Source of the DNA: Acidovorax sp.
GTDB lineage: Bacteria; Pseudomonadota; Gammaproteobacteria; Burkholderiales; Burkholderiaceae_C
Assembly: GCA_030692685.1 (NCBI GenBank)
Contig: JAUXZO010000005.1
Span: 62,001-126,000, forward strand
Length of the DNA: 64,000 nucleotides
Reading direction: 5' to 3'
The translations under genes and the position numbers were made by a program. The notes under the pieces were generated by a model. The model saw only the letters and a program-made list of their open reading frames with translations. It searched no databases and had not been told where the DNA came from. Positions 26,671 to 34,665 of this stretch are shown here, piece by piece; position 1 is the stretch's first letter; each line of letters begins with the position of its first letter.

Positions 26671-26798
26671 CGACAAGTGTTTCTGCCAGCGGTTGACAAC
26701 CTGTCAACCGCTGCAGCTGCAGCGATGGACAAGGCGGAGAGGGCACGCAACACCGTCCAGGGCAAAAATCAAGCCACTTCGTTACCCGCCTGTCCTTC

Positions 26799-27725
26799 AT
26801 GTCCCAAAACACCCACACCCTTCAGCTCTTCTTTGAAGACCCGATCAAGCTCAAGCTGGGCCAACTGGTCTACCAGTACCTGGCGGCGGGCAATACCGAA
26901 CAGGCGCAGCGCTGGGCTGACAAACTTGGCGGCGCCGATCTGGACGCGCTGTGGGATGCCCAGTGGTTCAACCAGGAGGTGTTTGCCGAGCCCAACCGCC
27001 TGACGCTGCGGTTTGACACCGGCACCACTGATGACCTCCCTTTGCGCGCGCTGGAAGCCCTGTTTTCCCATGGCCTGCAAGCCGCGGTGCTGGAGGTGTT
27101 CTATGACCAGGTGGGCGAAACCGAGCGCATGCATTTTGATGGGGGGCAATGGGTGTCGCGCCAGGCGTTCTTTCAGAAGAACCCGCAGTGGCTATCTGTG
27201 GTCGAGCCAAAGACAAAGCACAGAGATACCGGCAGCGCCGATGAAGGCGATGAAAGCGATGAGACCAATGAGGAAGCCGACCACGGCTGCTCCAAAGACC
27301 CCGCCAAGCCCATCGCCGTGACCAAGCTGCGCAAGCAGGAGGCGGAGCGCAAGCGCGAAGCTCAAGAAGCCGTTGAGGCCATCGTTGACTTTGCCAAGGC
27401 CATGCGCACCAGTGGCACATCACCCGTTCAGGGGCTGATCGCGGTAGTGCTGCTGCGCGCCGGGCTCAAGGGGCTGCTGCATGCCTTCATTTTTACGGTT
27501 GTCACTGTGCTGTTGTTCAAGGGTTTCTGGCTGTGGCTGGGCTTGGGCCTGGTGCTGGCGGTGGTGCTGCCGCTTTTCTACATGCTCAGTGAATACAAAG
27601 ACATCAAGGGGGATGACGACGATGACGGCGATGAAGGCGATGCGGATGGCAGTAACGACAACAACAACAACGGCAATGACGATGACGATGACGGCAGCCC
27701 GGCCACCGTCATGGCCAGGGGGTAG
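26799..27725 (+). CDS. Membrane protein with acidic tail, unknown
   Basis: A 308-residue protein of no recognised family. Residues 1-130 look like a folded soluble domain (KLGQLVYQYLAAGNTEQAQRW, LEALFSHGLQAAVLEVFYDQ). An acidic linker (about 145-165), a basic helix (KLRKQEAERKREAQEAVEA) and two membrane helices (about 215-262) follow, and the protein ends in a low-complexity Asp/Asn/Gly tail (about 272-302). It is followed 6 bp later by another small membrane protein with an acidic segment, so the two are an operon. Confidence 0.75.
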   Translation: MSQNTHTLQLFFEDPIKLKLGQLVYQYLAAGNTEQAQRWADKLGGADLDALWDAQWFNQEVFAEPNRLTLRFDTGTTDDLPLRALEALFSHGLQAAVLEVFYDQVGETERMHFDGGQWVSRQAFFQKNPQWLSVVEPKTKHRDTGSADEGDESDETNEEADHGCSKDPAKPIAVTKLRKQEAERKREAQEAVEAIVDFAKAMRTSGTSPVQGLIAVVLLRAGLKGLLHAFIFTVVTVLLFKGFWLWLGLGLVLAVVLPLFYMLSEYKDIKGDDDDDGDEGDADGSNDNNNNGNDDDDDGSPATVMARG

Positions 27726-27731
27726 GCCTAC

Positions 27732-28205
27732 ATGCTGACTCCAATTGAATGGTGGGGTGGCCTGATCTTTGTGGTGGGGGCTTTGACCCACCACATGGTG
27801 ATGGGCGCGCTGGAGACCAAGGCTGAGGGCATCTCCTGGTATCGGCTCCAGATGCACGTTTTTTACTTGCTGCCAGCGGTAGTGCTGGCGGGGTACTTTT
27901 ATTCGCTTGAGCACACCGCGCTGCAGTACGCGTACCTGGCAGTGTTGGGTGCATCGCTGGTGATCGTTGTGGTGATGCTGGTGCAGGAGATGACGGGCGA
28001 TGCTGGGGATAGCGACAGCGATGGCGATGAAAAAGACAAGCAAGGGGAGGGAGGAGAGGCGACACCAGTCAAAGAAGGCGACGACCAAGAGCCCGGCTGG
28101 TTGATGTCGGTGGTCGGGGCGCTGGTGCTGTACAGCCCGGTGCTGGTGGCGTGTGGGCTGGGCTGTGCCAAGGCGTGGCCAATGGTTCAGCAGCTGATCT
28201 ATTGA
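27732..28205 (+). CDS. Small multi-pass membrane protein with acidic linker, unknown
   Basis: A 157-residue protein with about four membrane segments (WGGLIFVVGALTHHMVMGAL, FYLLPAVVLAGYFYSL, YAYLAVLGASLVIVVVMLV and near the C-terminus VVGALVLYSPVLVACGLG). Between the third and fourth is a hydrophilic Asp/Glu/Lys-rich stretch of about 35 residues. The starts of this gene and the previous stop are 6 bp apart. No function can be assigned. Confidence 0.75.
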   Translation: MLTPIEWWGGLIFVVGALTHHMVMGALETKAEGISWYRLQMHVFYLLPAVVLAGYFYSLEHTALQYAYLAVLGASLVIVVVMLVQEMTGDAGDSDSDGDEKDKQGEGGEATPVKEGDDQEPGWLMSVVGALVLYSPVLVACGLGCAKAWPMVQQLIY

Positions 28206-28229
28206 CGCGGCCCTTTGATGTTTCAAATG

Positions 28230-28279
28230 CCGTTCAGGCTGAGCTTGCCGAAGCCCTTCGACAGGCTCAGGGCGAACGG
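28230..28279. repeat. Dispersed inverted repeat, family R2
   Basis: CCGTTCAGGCTGAGCTTGCC-GAAGC followed by CTTCGACAGGCTCAGGGCGAACGG, an almost perfect inverted pair. Family R2 (half-site CCGTTCGGGCTGAGCCTGTC, then GAAGC) occurs at about eleven loci in this window, always between genes. Confidence 0.85.
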
Positions 28280-28504
28280 TCCAAACTTCAGGGGGCCTGA
28301 TCAGTAGTTGCCTCCGGAATCCACAGGCCTGGCGTGTTGCTTGGGGTCTTAGGGACTTTGTCGCGGTGGTCCGCTGCCTTTTTGCGGCCGGGGGCCCTGG
28401 CTCAGATGACAATCCGAGCCAGTCCCCCGCCACTTTTTCTTCCTCTTTGACTGTTGCCGCCCGCTTTGTTGGCCACCAGCGACCCGCCTTTTTCCCCGTT
28501 GTCC

Positions 28505-29725
28505 ATGGCCACCGATTCATTTGCCGATTTGCTGTCGATTTACATGCGCCGCATCCGTGCCAGCGCCTCGGGCGTGGCCACCGAAATCGGCCTGAGCCGC
28601 GAGGCGGTGAACAACTGGCGCAACGGCCTGTCGGCCCCCAACCCTCGCTCACGCGACCGCGTGGTGGCCTGTACGCGCTACCTGCGCCTGACGGAGGGCG
28701 AAGCCAACCGCCTGCTCAGCGCCGCAGGCTTCGCGCCGGAGTTTCCGCTGCAGGCCGAGTCGGTGGGTGCGCAGCCTTTTGGCGCGTTTCAGGACCGCGT
28801 GTTCACCCAGCTTGCGCAGGCCATGCCGTACCCCCTCTCGCTGCTGCTGTCGCCCGCACACTGGGGCCAGCCGCCGTTTCGGCAAGAGCTGCTGCAGCGC
28901 GCCCGCGCGCAGTACGGCGAGGCCTCGGTGCTGCACATCCAGCCGCCCTACAGCACCAGCACCGCGCAGGCCGACTACTTTGCTGCCATCGGCCGCCAGT
29001 GCGGCCTGGGCGAGGTGGCGTCCGACTACGAATTTGAATCCGCGCTGGAGCGCCGTCTGCTGGCGGGCGAGCGCATTTTCTGCCTGGTCAGCCGTTTCGA
29101 GCAGGGCACACCTGCGCTGCGCGAAACGCTCGCGGGCATTTTGCGCAGCCTGAGCGAGATGCACAGTGGCCGCCTGCACCTGCTGCTGTGCGGCGGCGAG
29201 GCGTTGGCCGACCTCAAATACCGCAGCGGCGACCTGTCGCTGCTCAACATTGCGCAGGTCAACCACTGGCCCGATCCGTCGCTCGATGACCTGGCGCAGC
29301 TGTCGCGCCTGCGCTGGCCCGAGCACACCTGGACCGAGTCCGTGGTGGCCGAGTTGCAGAGGCTCAGCGGCGGTCACCCCGCGTTGTTTGAAGAAGGGCT
29401 GCAATGGCTGGTGGACCAGGGTGTTGGGGATGGTTATGCGTCGTCTGCCGCGCTGCGCACGCACCTGGCCAGCAGCCCACGCCTGTGGCAAACCTTTTTG
29501 CCGCTGGCCCAGGCGCCCGCCAGCCGCGCGCGCCTGCAGCAACTGCTGCAGGCCGACGACCTGGGCCGCGCGCGGCCCTACCTGCAGGACGACGAACTGC
29601 GCAGCCTGTTCTGGGGCAATCTCATCCACGTGCGCGGCACGGGCGATGCGGCGCGGCTGCACTGGCGTTGCGCCACCATTCGCGATGCGGGCTTGATGGT
29701 GTTGGAATCATGCTCGACCGACTGA
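28505..29725 (+). CDS. HTH protein fused to a degenerate AAA/STAND-like ATPase domain
   Basis: A 406-residue protein. Residues 5-75 form a helix-turn-helix of XRE type (MRRIRASASGVATEIGLSREAVNNWRNG, ending LLSAAGFAP). The rest looks like a P-loop ATPase domain (ending SGGHPALFEEGLQWLVD as in AAA_35-like proteins) but has no Walker A glycine-lysine: its first strand reads LSLLLSPAHWGQPPF, and the Walker B position reads IFCLVSRFEQG. The ATG at 28505 follows TCCCCGTTGTCC, so no good ribosome site supports it; 17 more codons are open upstream. It overlaps the next gene by 16 bp. Confidence 0.75.
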   Translation: MATDSFADLLSIYMRRIRASASGVATEIGLSREAVNNWRNGLSAPNPRSRDRVVACTRYLRLTEGEANRLLSAAGFAPEFPLQAESVGAQPFGAFQDRVFTQLAQAMPYPLSLLLSPAHWGQPPFRQELLQRARAQYGEASVLHIQPPYSTSTAQADYFAAIGRQCGLGEVASDYEFESALERRLLAGERIFCLVSRFEQGTPALRETLAGILRSLSEMHSGRLHLLLCGGEALADLKYRSGDLSLLNIAQVNHWPDPSLDDLAQLSRLRWPEHTWTESVVAELQRLSGGHPALFEEGLQWLVDQGVGDGYASSAALRTHLASSPRLWQTFLPLAQAPASRARLQQLLQADDLGRARPYLQDDELRSLFWGNLIHVRGTGDAARLHWRCATIRDAGLMVLESCSTD

Positions 29726-31935
29726 AGTCTCTGCTGTCCAAGGCCGTGGTGCGCGCGGTTGTCATTGCGGCGGTCACGCTGTTTGTGGCCAGTGCGCTGT
29801 TCACGCCGCAGCTCAACCCGGTCACGCGCGGCTCGTTCCTGGCGTCGGTGAATGTCGGCCCGGTGTGGGGCGAGCTGGTGCAGTGGCGCATCGCCATGAT
29901 CGAGGCGCGCAATCAGCTGGATGGATGGCCCAAGGACATCCACCAATACGCCCCGCCCATTGCCAACCCGCAGCTGCGCGTCACATCCCCACGCCCCAAC
30001 GTGCTGCAGGCCGACATTGCCCACAACCCCGAGCTGGGCAAACTGGCAGGCACGCAGGTGGTGGTGGAGCTGGAGCCCGGCACCCACACCTGGTCGTGCC
30101 GGCCCGGCAACCCGCCCATTCCACCCGGCTATCTGCCCATCAACTGCCTGGAAGGCAGCACCGACGACTTTGAGCCTGCCAAGCCGACTGCTACTGCCGC
30201 CGACGCTGACCCATTCGGCTGGCTGCGCTCGCTCATCCTGTGGTGCGGCGTGATCTATGCCGTGGGCGCCGTGGTCTGGGTGGTGCGCCACCCCATGATC
30301 GGCGCCGGGCAGCTGCGGCCCGCGCGCCTGCGCCGCACCCCGCTGGCGCGCCTGCCGCAGATCGACCGGTTGCTGCGACTTTTAAGGCGGCTGGAACCCA
30401 CCCTGCTGGCTGCCGACATCCGCATGGTGGACTGGCGCCGCGCCGTGCTGTGTGCCCAAGCCACCGGCGCCGACCACGCCCCGGCTCTCGCCCGCGCGCT
30501 GGCCGAGCGCGTATCGGCCCGCTGCCAGCCCAGCACCGACTGGGCACTGCCCGGCCAGGTGTTTGAGTGGCAGTTTCCGCCCGACCTGCCCGTGTCGCTG
30601 GACCGCTGCATGGTGTTTGTGCCCACGGCGGGCATCGACGAAGCCACCGTGCTGCGCCAGCTGCGCGCCGCGCAGACCGGCAGCGATGTGCTGCTCATCC
30701 TGAGCCCGCACAGCGTAGACACGCCCTGGCCGCTGCTGCACGCCCATGCTGGCGACCGCGCCAACCTGCATGTGATGGTGGACAGCGCCAGCCAGACCGA
30801 ATGGCTGATCGGCGGCGATGCGCTGCAGGTGCTGCTGCGCCAACTGGCCGCGCAGCTGCGCATCACGCGCATCTCGCCCTACCAGACACGCGGCGGCGTC
30901 ACGCGTGAAGGCGCCTTCTTTGGCCGCGCGCAGCTGCTGTCCCGCGTGATCAACCGCGAGCCCGCCAACTACCTCGTGGTGGGTGGCCGCCAGCTGGGCA
31001 AAAGCAGCCTGCTCAAGGCCGTGCAGCGCCGCATGCAGGGCCACCCGCACACCGTGTGCCACTACGTCTCGCTGCGCGACCACCGCCTGGCACCGCGCAT
31101 GGCGCTGCAGTTTGGATTGCCTGCGGACACCCCGCTCGAAGCCATCGTGGACCATCTGCAGGCCCAATACCAAGGCAAGCGCCTGGTATTGCTGATCGAC
31201 GAGGCCGACCTGTTCTTCCGCGACGAGTCGAACAACGGCTACGTGCAACTGTCTACCCTGCGCGCGCTCAGCGAGGAGGGCCGCTGCTGGTTCATGCTGG
31301 CGGGCTTCTGGGACTTGTATGCCACCGCCGTGCTCGACTACCAAAGCCCCCTGCGCAACTTTGGCGAGGTGCTGGCCATCGGCGGCCTGGAGCGCGCCGC
31401 CTGCCGCGAACTGGCCACCGAACCGCTGCGCAAGCTGCGCCTGGGCTTTGACAACGAACGCCTGGTAGACCGCCTCATCGACGCCAGCGGCCTGCGCGCC
31501 AACCTCGTCGCCATCCTGTGCCAGGAATGCCTGGAGGCGCTACTACCCGGCGAGCGTGTCATCGAAGCCCGCCACCTCACCCAGGCCCTGGCCTCGCAGG
31601 CCGTGCAAGACGCCCTGGCCGGCTGGGGCCGCCTGAGCCACGACGACGCTGCCTGCCGCCTCGACCGTATCGTCGTCTACCACACCGCCCAGGCCGGAAG
31701 TGCAAGCCTGGTGACTCTGGCCGCGCTACTGCAAAGCCACGGCATCACCGGCGACGCGCAGGCCCTGCGCCAGTCGCTGGCGCGCCTGCAGCTGGCCTAC
31801 GTGCTGCGCAAGCACGACGGTGCCGACTACCGCTTCGCCATCCCGCTGCTGCAGGACCAGTTCGAACCAAGTGAGGTGGAACTGCTGCTGCACCAGGAGC
31901 TGGCGGTGCTGGCGCGCAGCGACGTGAAAATATGA
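29710..31935 (+). CDS. Membrane ATPase with periplasmic pilin-like domain and STAND/AAA module
   Basis: A 741-residue protein not known to me. A membrane helix (residues 12-33) leads to a periplasmic domain that resembles the globular part of type IV pilins: a helix ending RNQLDGWP, and a C-terminal block with C130 and C146 in GTHTWSC and IPPGYLPINC, like the pilin disulfide region. A second helix (173-193) enters the cytoplasm. Residues 300-385 form a Rossmann-like domain, then the ATPase: FFGR (403-406), Walker A GGRQLGKS (K431), Walker B LVLLIDEAD (D497-E498), and a winged-helix-type C-terminus (CRLDRIVVYHTAQAG). Its start overlaps the HTH gene. Confidence 0.75.
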   Translation: MLDRLKSLLSKAVVRAVVIAAVTLFVASALFTPQLNPVTRGSFLASVNVGPVWGELVQWRIAMIEARNQLDGWPKDIHQYAPPIANPQLRVTSPRPNVLQADIAHNPELGKLAGTQVVVELEPGTHTWSCRPGNPPIPPGYLPINCLEGSTDDFEPAKPTATAADADPFGWLRSLILWCGVIYAVGAVVWVVRHPMIGAGQLRPARLRRTPLARLPQIDRLLRLLRRLEPTLLAADIRMVDWRRAVLCAQATGADHAPALARALAERVSARCQPSTDWALPGQVFEWQFPPDLPVSLDRCMVFVPTAGIDEATVLRQLRAAQTGSDVLLILSPHSVDTPWPLLHAHAGDRANLHVMVDSASQTEWLIGGDALQVLLRQLAAQLRITRISPYQTRGGVTREGAFFGRAQLLSRVINREPANYLVVGGRQLGKSSLLKAVQRRMQGHPHTVCHYVSLRDHRLAPRMALQFGLPADTPLEAIVDHLQAQYQGKRLVLLIDEADLFFRDESNNGYVQLSTLRALSEEGRCWFMLAGFWDLYATAVLDYQSPLRNFGEVLAIGGLERAACRELATEPLRKLRLGFDNERLVDRLIDASGLRANLVAILCQECLEALLPGERVIEARHLTQALASQAVQDALAGWGRLSHDDAACRLDRIVVYHTAQAGSASLVTLAALLQSHGITGDAQALRQSLARLQLAYVLRKHDGADYRFAIPLLQDQFEPSEVELLLHQELAVLARSDVKI

Positions 31936-31992
31936 GTCAAATATGGTCCTAGCGCTTGATGGGTAAGCGCTAGTAGCTATTGTTTTAGTAGC
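31936..31992. repeat. Dispersed palindrome, family R1 (copy 4)
   Basis: gtcctagcgcttgatggg then taagcgctagtagctat. It lies between convergent genes and supplies the TAG stop codon of the downstream minus-strand hydroxylase gene (31977-31979). Confidence 0.8.
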
Positions 31993-32774
31993 TTCCAGCA
32001 GCAGCCCTGTTTAGCAGCCGAATCCACACCTGCCTTGTGCACATCCCGCATGCGCAGCATGTCGCCCCAGCGATTGGCCAGCTGCGGCGCAAAACCCACA
32101 TCGCCGTCAAACCGCGCGGGGTTGGCGTAGGTGCCAAACAGCATGTCCCACACCGGTAGATCGCCATAGTTGCGGGCGTGCACGTCGCGCTCGTGGTGCA
32201 GCGCGTGCATCTCGGGCCGGGGCACCAGCCAGCCCAGCCAGCGGGGCGTGTGGATGTTCCAGTGCTGAAAGATGCTGAGCACGGCCAGCAGTGCTGTGGT
32301 CAGCGCCGCCGCGGCGGGCGCCAAGCCCAGCACCACGGTGGCCAGGGTCACGCCCATGCTGGTTTTGACGAACACCTCAAACGGGTGCACCACGTAGGCG
32401 CCGGGCACATCCACACGCGGCGCGGCATGGTGCAACTGGTGGCCCATGCGCCACAGCAGGTCAAACCGGTGTTCGGCGCGGTGCCAGGCGTAGTGCACCA
32501 GCGACAACACCAGCAGCCCCACGGGCACCCCCCACAGGTCCAGCGCGCTCAGGTCCAACACGCGCAGCGCGGTGATGCCGCTGGCCTGCAGCAGCCAGGG
32601 CACGAGCGACCCCACCATGGCCGTCAGCACAAAAAACGCCACGCCCAGCCGTTGCCAGCCGGGCACGGGCGCATAGCTGCGCGCGGGGGATCTGGCCTCG
32701 ACCGCCCACATCAAGGCATAGGCGGCAGGGACCAGCAGCGGGGCCAGCAGTGGGAGTTGGGGGGAGTCGATCAT
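31977..32774 (-). CDS. Sterol desaturase / fatty-acid hydroxylase superfamily protein
   Basis: A 265-residue integral membrane di-iron enzyme. The eight-histidine pattern is visible in HYAWHRAEH, HQLHHAAPR, and HALHHERDVHARNYG. Four or more membrane helices surround it. Members hydroxylate or desaturate sterols, fatty acids or carotenoids; the substrate here is unknown. The C-terminal residues (KQGCCWKLLKQ) run into an R1 palindrome, so the native C-terminus may have been altered. An ArsR gene lies upstream on the same strand and similar dyads precede both. Confidence 0.9.
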   Translation of the reverse strand: MIDSPQLPLLAPLLVPAAYALMWAVEARSPARSYAPVPGWQRLGVAFFVLTAMVGSLVPWLLQASGITALRVLDLSALDLWGVPVGLLVLSLVHYAWHRAEHRFDLLWRMGHQLHHAAPRVDVPGAYVVHPFEVFVKTSMGVTLATVVLGLAPAAAALTTALLAVLSIFQHWNIHTPRWLGWLVPRPEMHALHHERDVHARNYGDLPVWDMLFGTYANPARFDGDVGFAPQLANRWGDMLRMRDVHKAGVDSAAKQGCCWKLLKQ

Positions 32775-32794
32775 GGGTGGTTCCTTGTAATAAG

Positions 32795-32818
32795 CATGTG
32801 TGCGTCGATGTGCACATG
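32795..32818. promoter_or_regulatory. Candidate ArsR operator before the hydroxylase gene
   Basis: The 24-bp dyad CATGTGTGC-n-GTGCACATG shares both half-sites with the dyad before the arsR gene (33241-33264): CATxTGTGC and TGCACxTG at identical spacing. Position 21 bp upstream of the hydroxylase start suits a repressor site. Confidence 0.6.
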
Positions 32819-32898
32819 TTGAGTGGAATAAATGGGCACATTGCTGCGCCCGCGTTGGGGTGTTTGTTGGGCGGGAGGACTGGGCTTGGCCGCGGAGG

Positions 32899-33243
32899 TT
32901 AGCGAGGGCAGCACAGCGGCTGCAAGGTCTGCAGCAGCGCGGTCAGTGCCTTCATCTGCTCCAGCACGCCGTCGCCATCGATCGCGTAGAAGGTGTGTCG
33001 TCCCTCGGTTTCAGACCGGAGGATGCGCGCACGCTCCAGCACTTGCAGGTGGCGTGCGACCACCGAGCGGTCTTGCGGCACCTGCTCGGCAATCGAGCCC
33101 ACGTCAGCGCGGCCCTGCAGCACCAGCACCCGCAAGATGGCCACGCGCGCGGGCTCGGACAGGGCTTTGAAGAAGGCGCTGTCCAGCGCATCAATGCAAG
33201 CAGCGGCAGCGGTTTCGTGTGGGGATGGCATAGGGTGGAGCAT
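32899..33243 (-). CDS. ArsR/SmtB-family transcriptional repressor
   Basis: A 114-residue winged-helix regulator: FFKALSEPARVAILRVLV, DVGSIAEQVPQDRSVVARHLQVL (recognition helix) and ILRSETEGRHTFYAID (wing). The usual metal-binding cysteine pair of the third helix is absent; the only cysteines are C16 and a Cys pair at the C-terminus (PLCCPR). It may sense an organic ligand or metal differently. It probably represses itself and the downstream hydroxylase through matching dyads. An alternative ATG is at 33231. Confidence 0.88.
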   Translation of the reverse strand: MLHPMPSPHETAAAACIDALDSAFFKALSEPARVAILRVLVLQGRADVGSIAEQVPQDRSVVARHLQVLERARILRSETEGRHTFYAIDGDGVLEQMKALTALLQTLQPLCCPR

Positions 33244-33264
33244 ATGTGCACATTAATGCACGTG
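33241..33264. promoter_or_regulatory. Candidate ArsR operator before arsR
   Basis: CATATGTGC and TGCACGTG separated by seven bases (cattaa-type AT-rich centre), overlapping the arsR start region. Matches the dyad at 32795-32818 at 15 or more of 24 positions. Confidence 0.6.
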
Positions 33265-33350
33265 TCAATCCCAAGCCGTAAACGTCCTTGTTGGTGTGTG
33301 CCCAGACCACGGGTGGGTGTCGATCTCTTACGGGGTTCCCGGTGCGTCCG

Positions 33351-34370
33351 TTATGGCTCATCAGCCCAAGTCACGACCACCGTCCCGCGCTTGCGCCCCG
33401 TCTCAACATAGGCGTGTGCTGCAGGCAGGTCGGCAAAGGGGTAGGTGCAGTCAATCACGGGTTGCAACGCGCCCGACGCGGCCAGATTCATCAGCGTCTG
33501 CAGGTCCTCGGTGCGCTCGGCTGCCGGGCCGCCAATGCTGCGGCGCGTGCCGCGGGGGCGGGCCAGCAGCTCCATCAGGCTACCCGCCACCGACAGGTAG
33601 CGGCCGTGCTCGTTCAGGCGCGGCAGGCAGGCCGTAAAACTGCTGGCGCCCACGGTGTCGGCAATCACGTCCCAGCGTTGATCGGTCTGGGTGAAATCGT
33701 TCTCTGTGTAGTCGATGACGGCGTGTGCGCCCAGCGACCGCACCAGCGCTGCGTTGCCACCGCTGCATACAGCCGTCACCCACGCACCGCGCTGCCGTGC
33801 CAGTTGGACCATCGCTGTACCCACGGCGCCGGATGCGCCAATCACCAGCATCGTCTCGCCCGCCTGCACCTGTGCCTGGTTCAAAAAATGCAGCGCCGCC
33901 AAACCACCAAACGGCAGGCTGACGGCCTCGGCAAACGACAGCCGTGCGGGTTTGTGAACCAGGGACTTGGCGAGGGGCACCACGCAAAACCCGGCATGAC
34001 AGCCCGTGGCCGCGCCGGTTGCGCCCACCACGGCATCACCGGGCTGAAAGCCCTGCACGTCGCGGCCCACCGCCTGCACCACGCCCGCCACATCGCTGCC
34101 CAGAATGGGTTGCCGTGGCCGCAGCAGCCCAAACGCCAACCGCCCCAGCAGCCCAAAACCGCGCGGCAGGTTCTGTGTGCGAATGCGCACATCGGCCGAC
34201 GACACACTGGCGGCAACCACCCGCACCAGCACATCGCGCGGGCCGGGCGCGGGGCAGGGGCGCGTCTGTAGTTCCAGCACCTCGGTGCCCCCGTAGTCGC
34301 GGCACACCCAGGCTTGCATGGTGGTGGGCGTGTGGACGGCGGCGGGGTTGGCAAGGGTGTTGGCGGGCAT
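33351..34370 (-). CDS. MDR-superfamily NAD(P)-dependent zinc-type dehydrogenase/quinone reductase
   Basis: A 339-residue medium-chain dehydrogenase/reductase. The N-terminal GroES-like half contains ILGSDVAGVVQAVG and the C-terminal Rossmann half has MLVIGASGAVGTAMVQLA. The zinc-ligand cysteines and GHE motif of classic alcohol dehydrogenases are absent, so it is closer to quinone oxidoreductases or enoyl reductases. Start chosen at ATG 34370; MQAWV at 34316 is also possible. Substrate unknown. Confidence 0.85.
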   Translation of the reverse strand: MPANTLANPAAVHTPTTMQAWVCRDYGGTEVLELQTRPCPAPGPRDVLVRVVAASVSSADVRIRTQNLPRGFGLLGRLAFGLLRPRQPILGSDVAGVVQAVGRDVQGFQPGDAVVGATGAATGCHAGFCVVPLAKSLVHKPARLSFAEAVSLPFGGLAALHFLNQAQVQAGETMLVIGASGAVGTAMVQLARQRGAWVTAVCSGGNAALVRSLGAHAVIDYTENDFTQTDQRWDVIADTVGASSFTACLPRLNEHGRYLSVAGSLMELLARPRGTRRSIGGPAAERTEDLQTLMNLAASGALQPVIDCTYPFADLPAAHAYVETGRKRGTVVVTWADEP

Positions 34371-34589
34371 AGGGGCTGGTAAGGTGATTGGAAGCAAGAA
34401 AGACAAGCAGGGGAGGCGGGCGGGTGCGCGCAACCGCAGAGCGTAGGCAGCTGCGGGCCGTGCGCGCAACCCGACGTTGGGAGGGTTGCAGGCGCGCAGC
34501 CGATAAGCCTCAGAAATTGCCCGTTGGCCCTGGGCTTTTCGGAGCACTCGACCTCAACAAAAGAAAGACCATTGAGGAAGTTTGAATTT

Positions 34590-34655
34590 CAAGCCAAATT
34601 GGCCTCTAGCGCTTATCTTGTGAGCGCTAGTAGCTATCAATTAAGTAGCTATCAG
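34590..34655. repeat. Dispersed palindrome, family R1 (copy 5)
   Basis: caaattggcctctagcgctt, a loop, then gagcgctagtagctatcaatt, with an extra partial arm (agtagctatc). It lies immediately downstream of the LysR gene that ends at 34666. Confidence 0.8.
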
Positions 34656-34665
34656 GTGAATCTCA

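Larger units (their letters stand above)
26238..26696 (+). pseudogene. Decayed EAL-domain (c-di-GMP phosphodiesterase) gene remnant
   Basis: Three consecutive EAL-domain blocks appear in order but in broken frames: AAEWLRKRSDFHIAINLCAQ (26300-26360), TKRVFLDVGQTRKNVAALV (same frame after a TGA at 26394-26396), then VSIDDFGIGYASLWYLPEF and VDCLKLD (26546-26630, shifted frame). These match the ..vavNlSa.., ..TEs.fmd.. and DDFGtGYSSL..L..vD.LKID blocks of EAL proteins. The upstream EAL motif itself and the C-terminus are missing. Two tandem repeats lie inside it, and the last one multiplies the LKLD segment four times. It is a non-functional relic. Confidence 0.75.
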
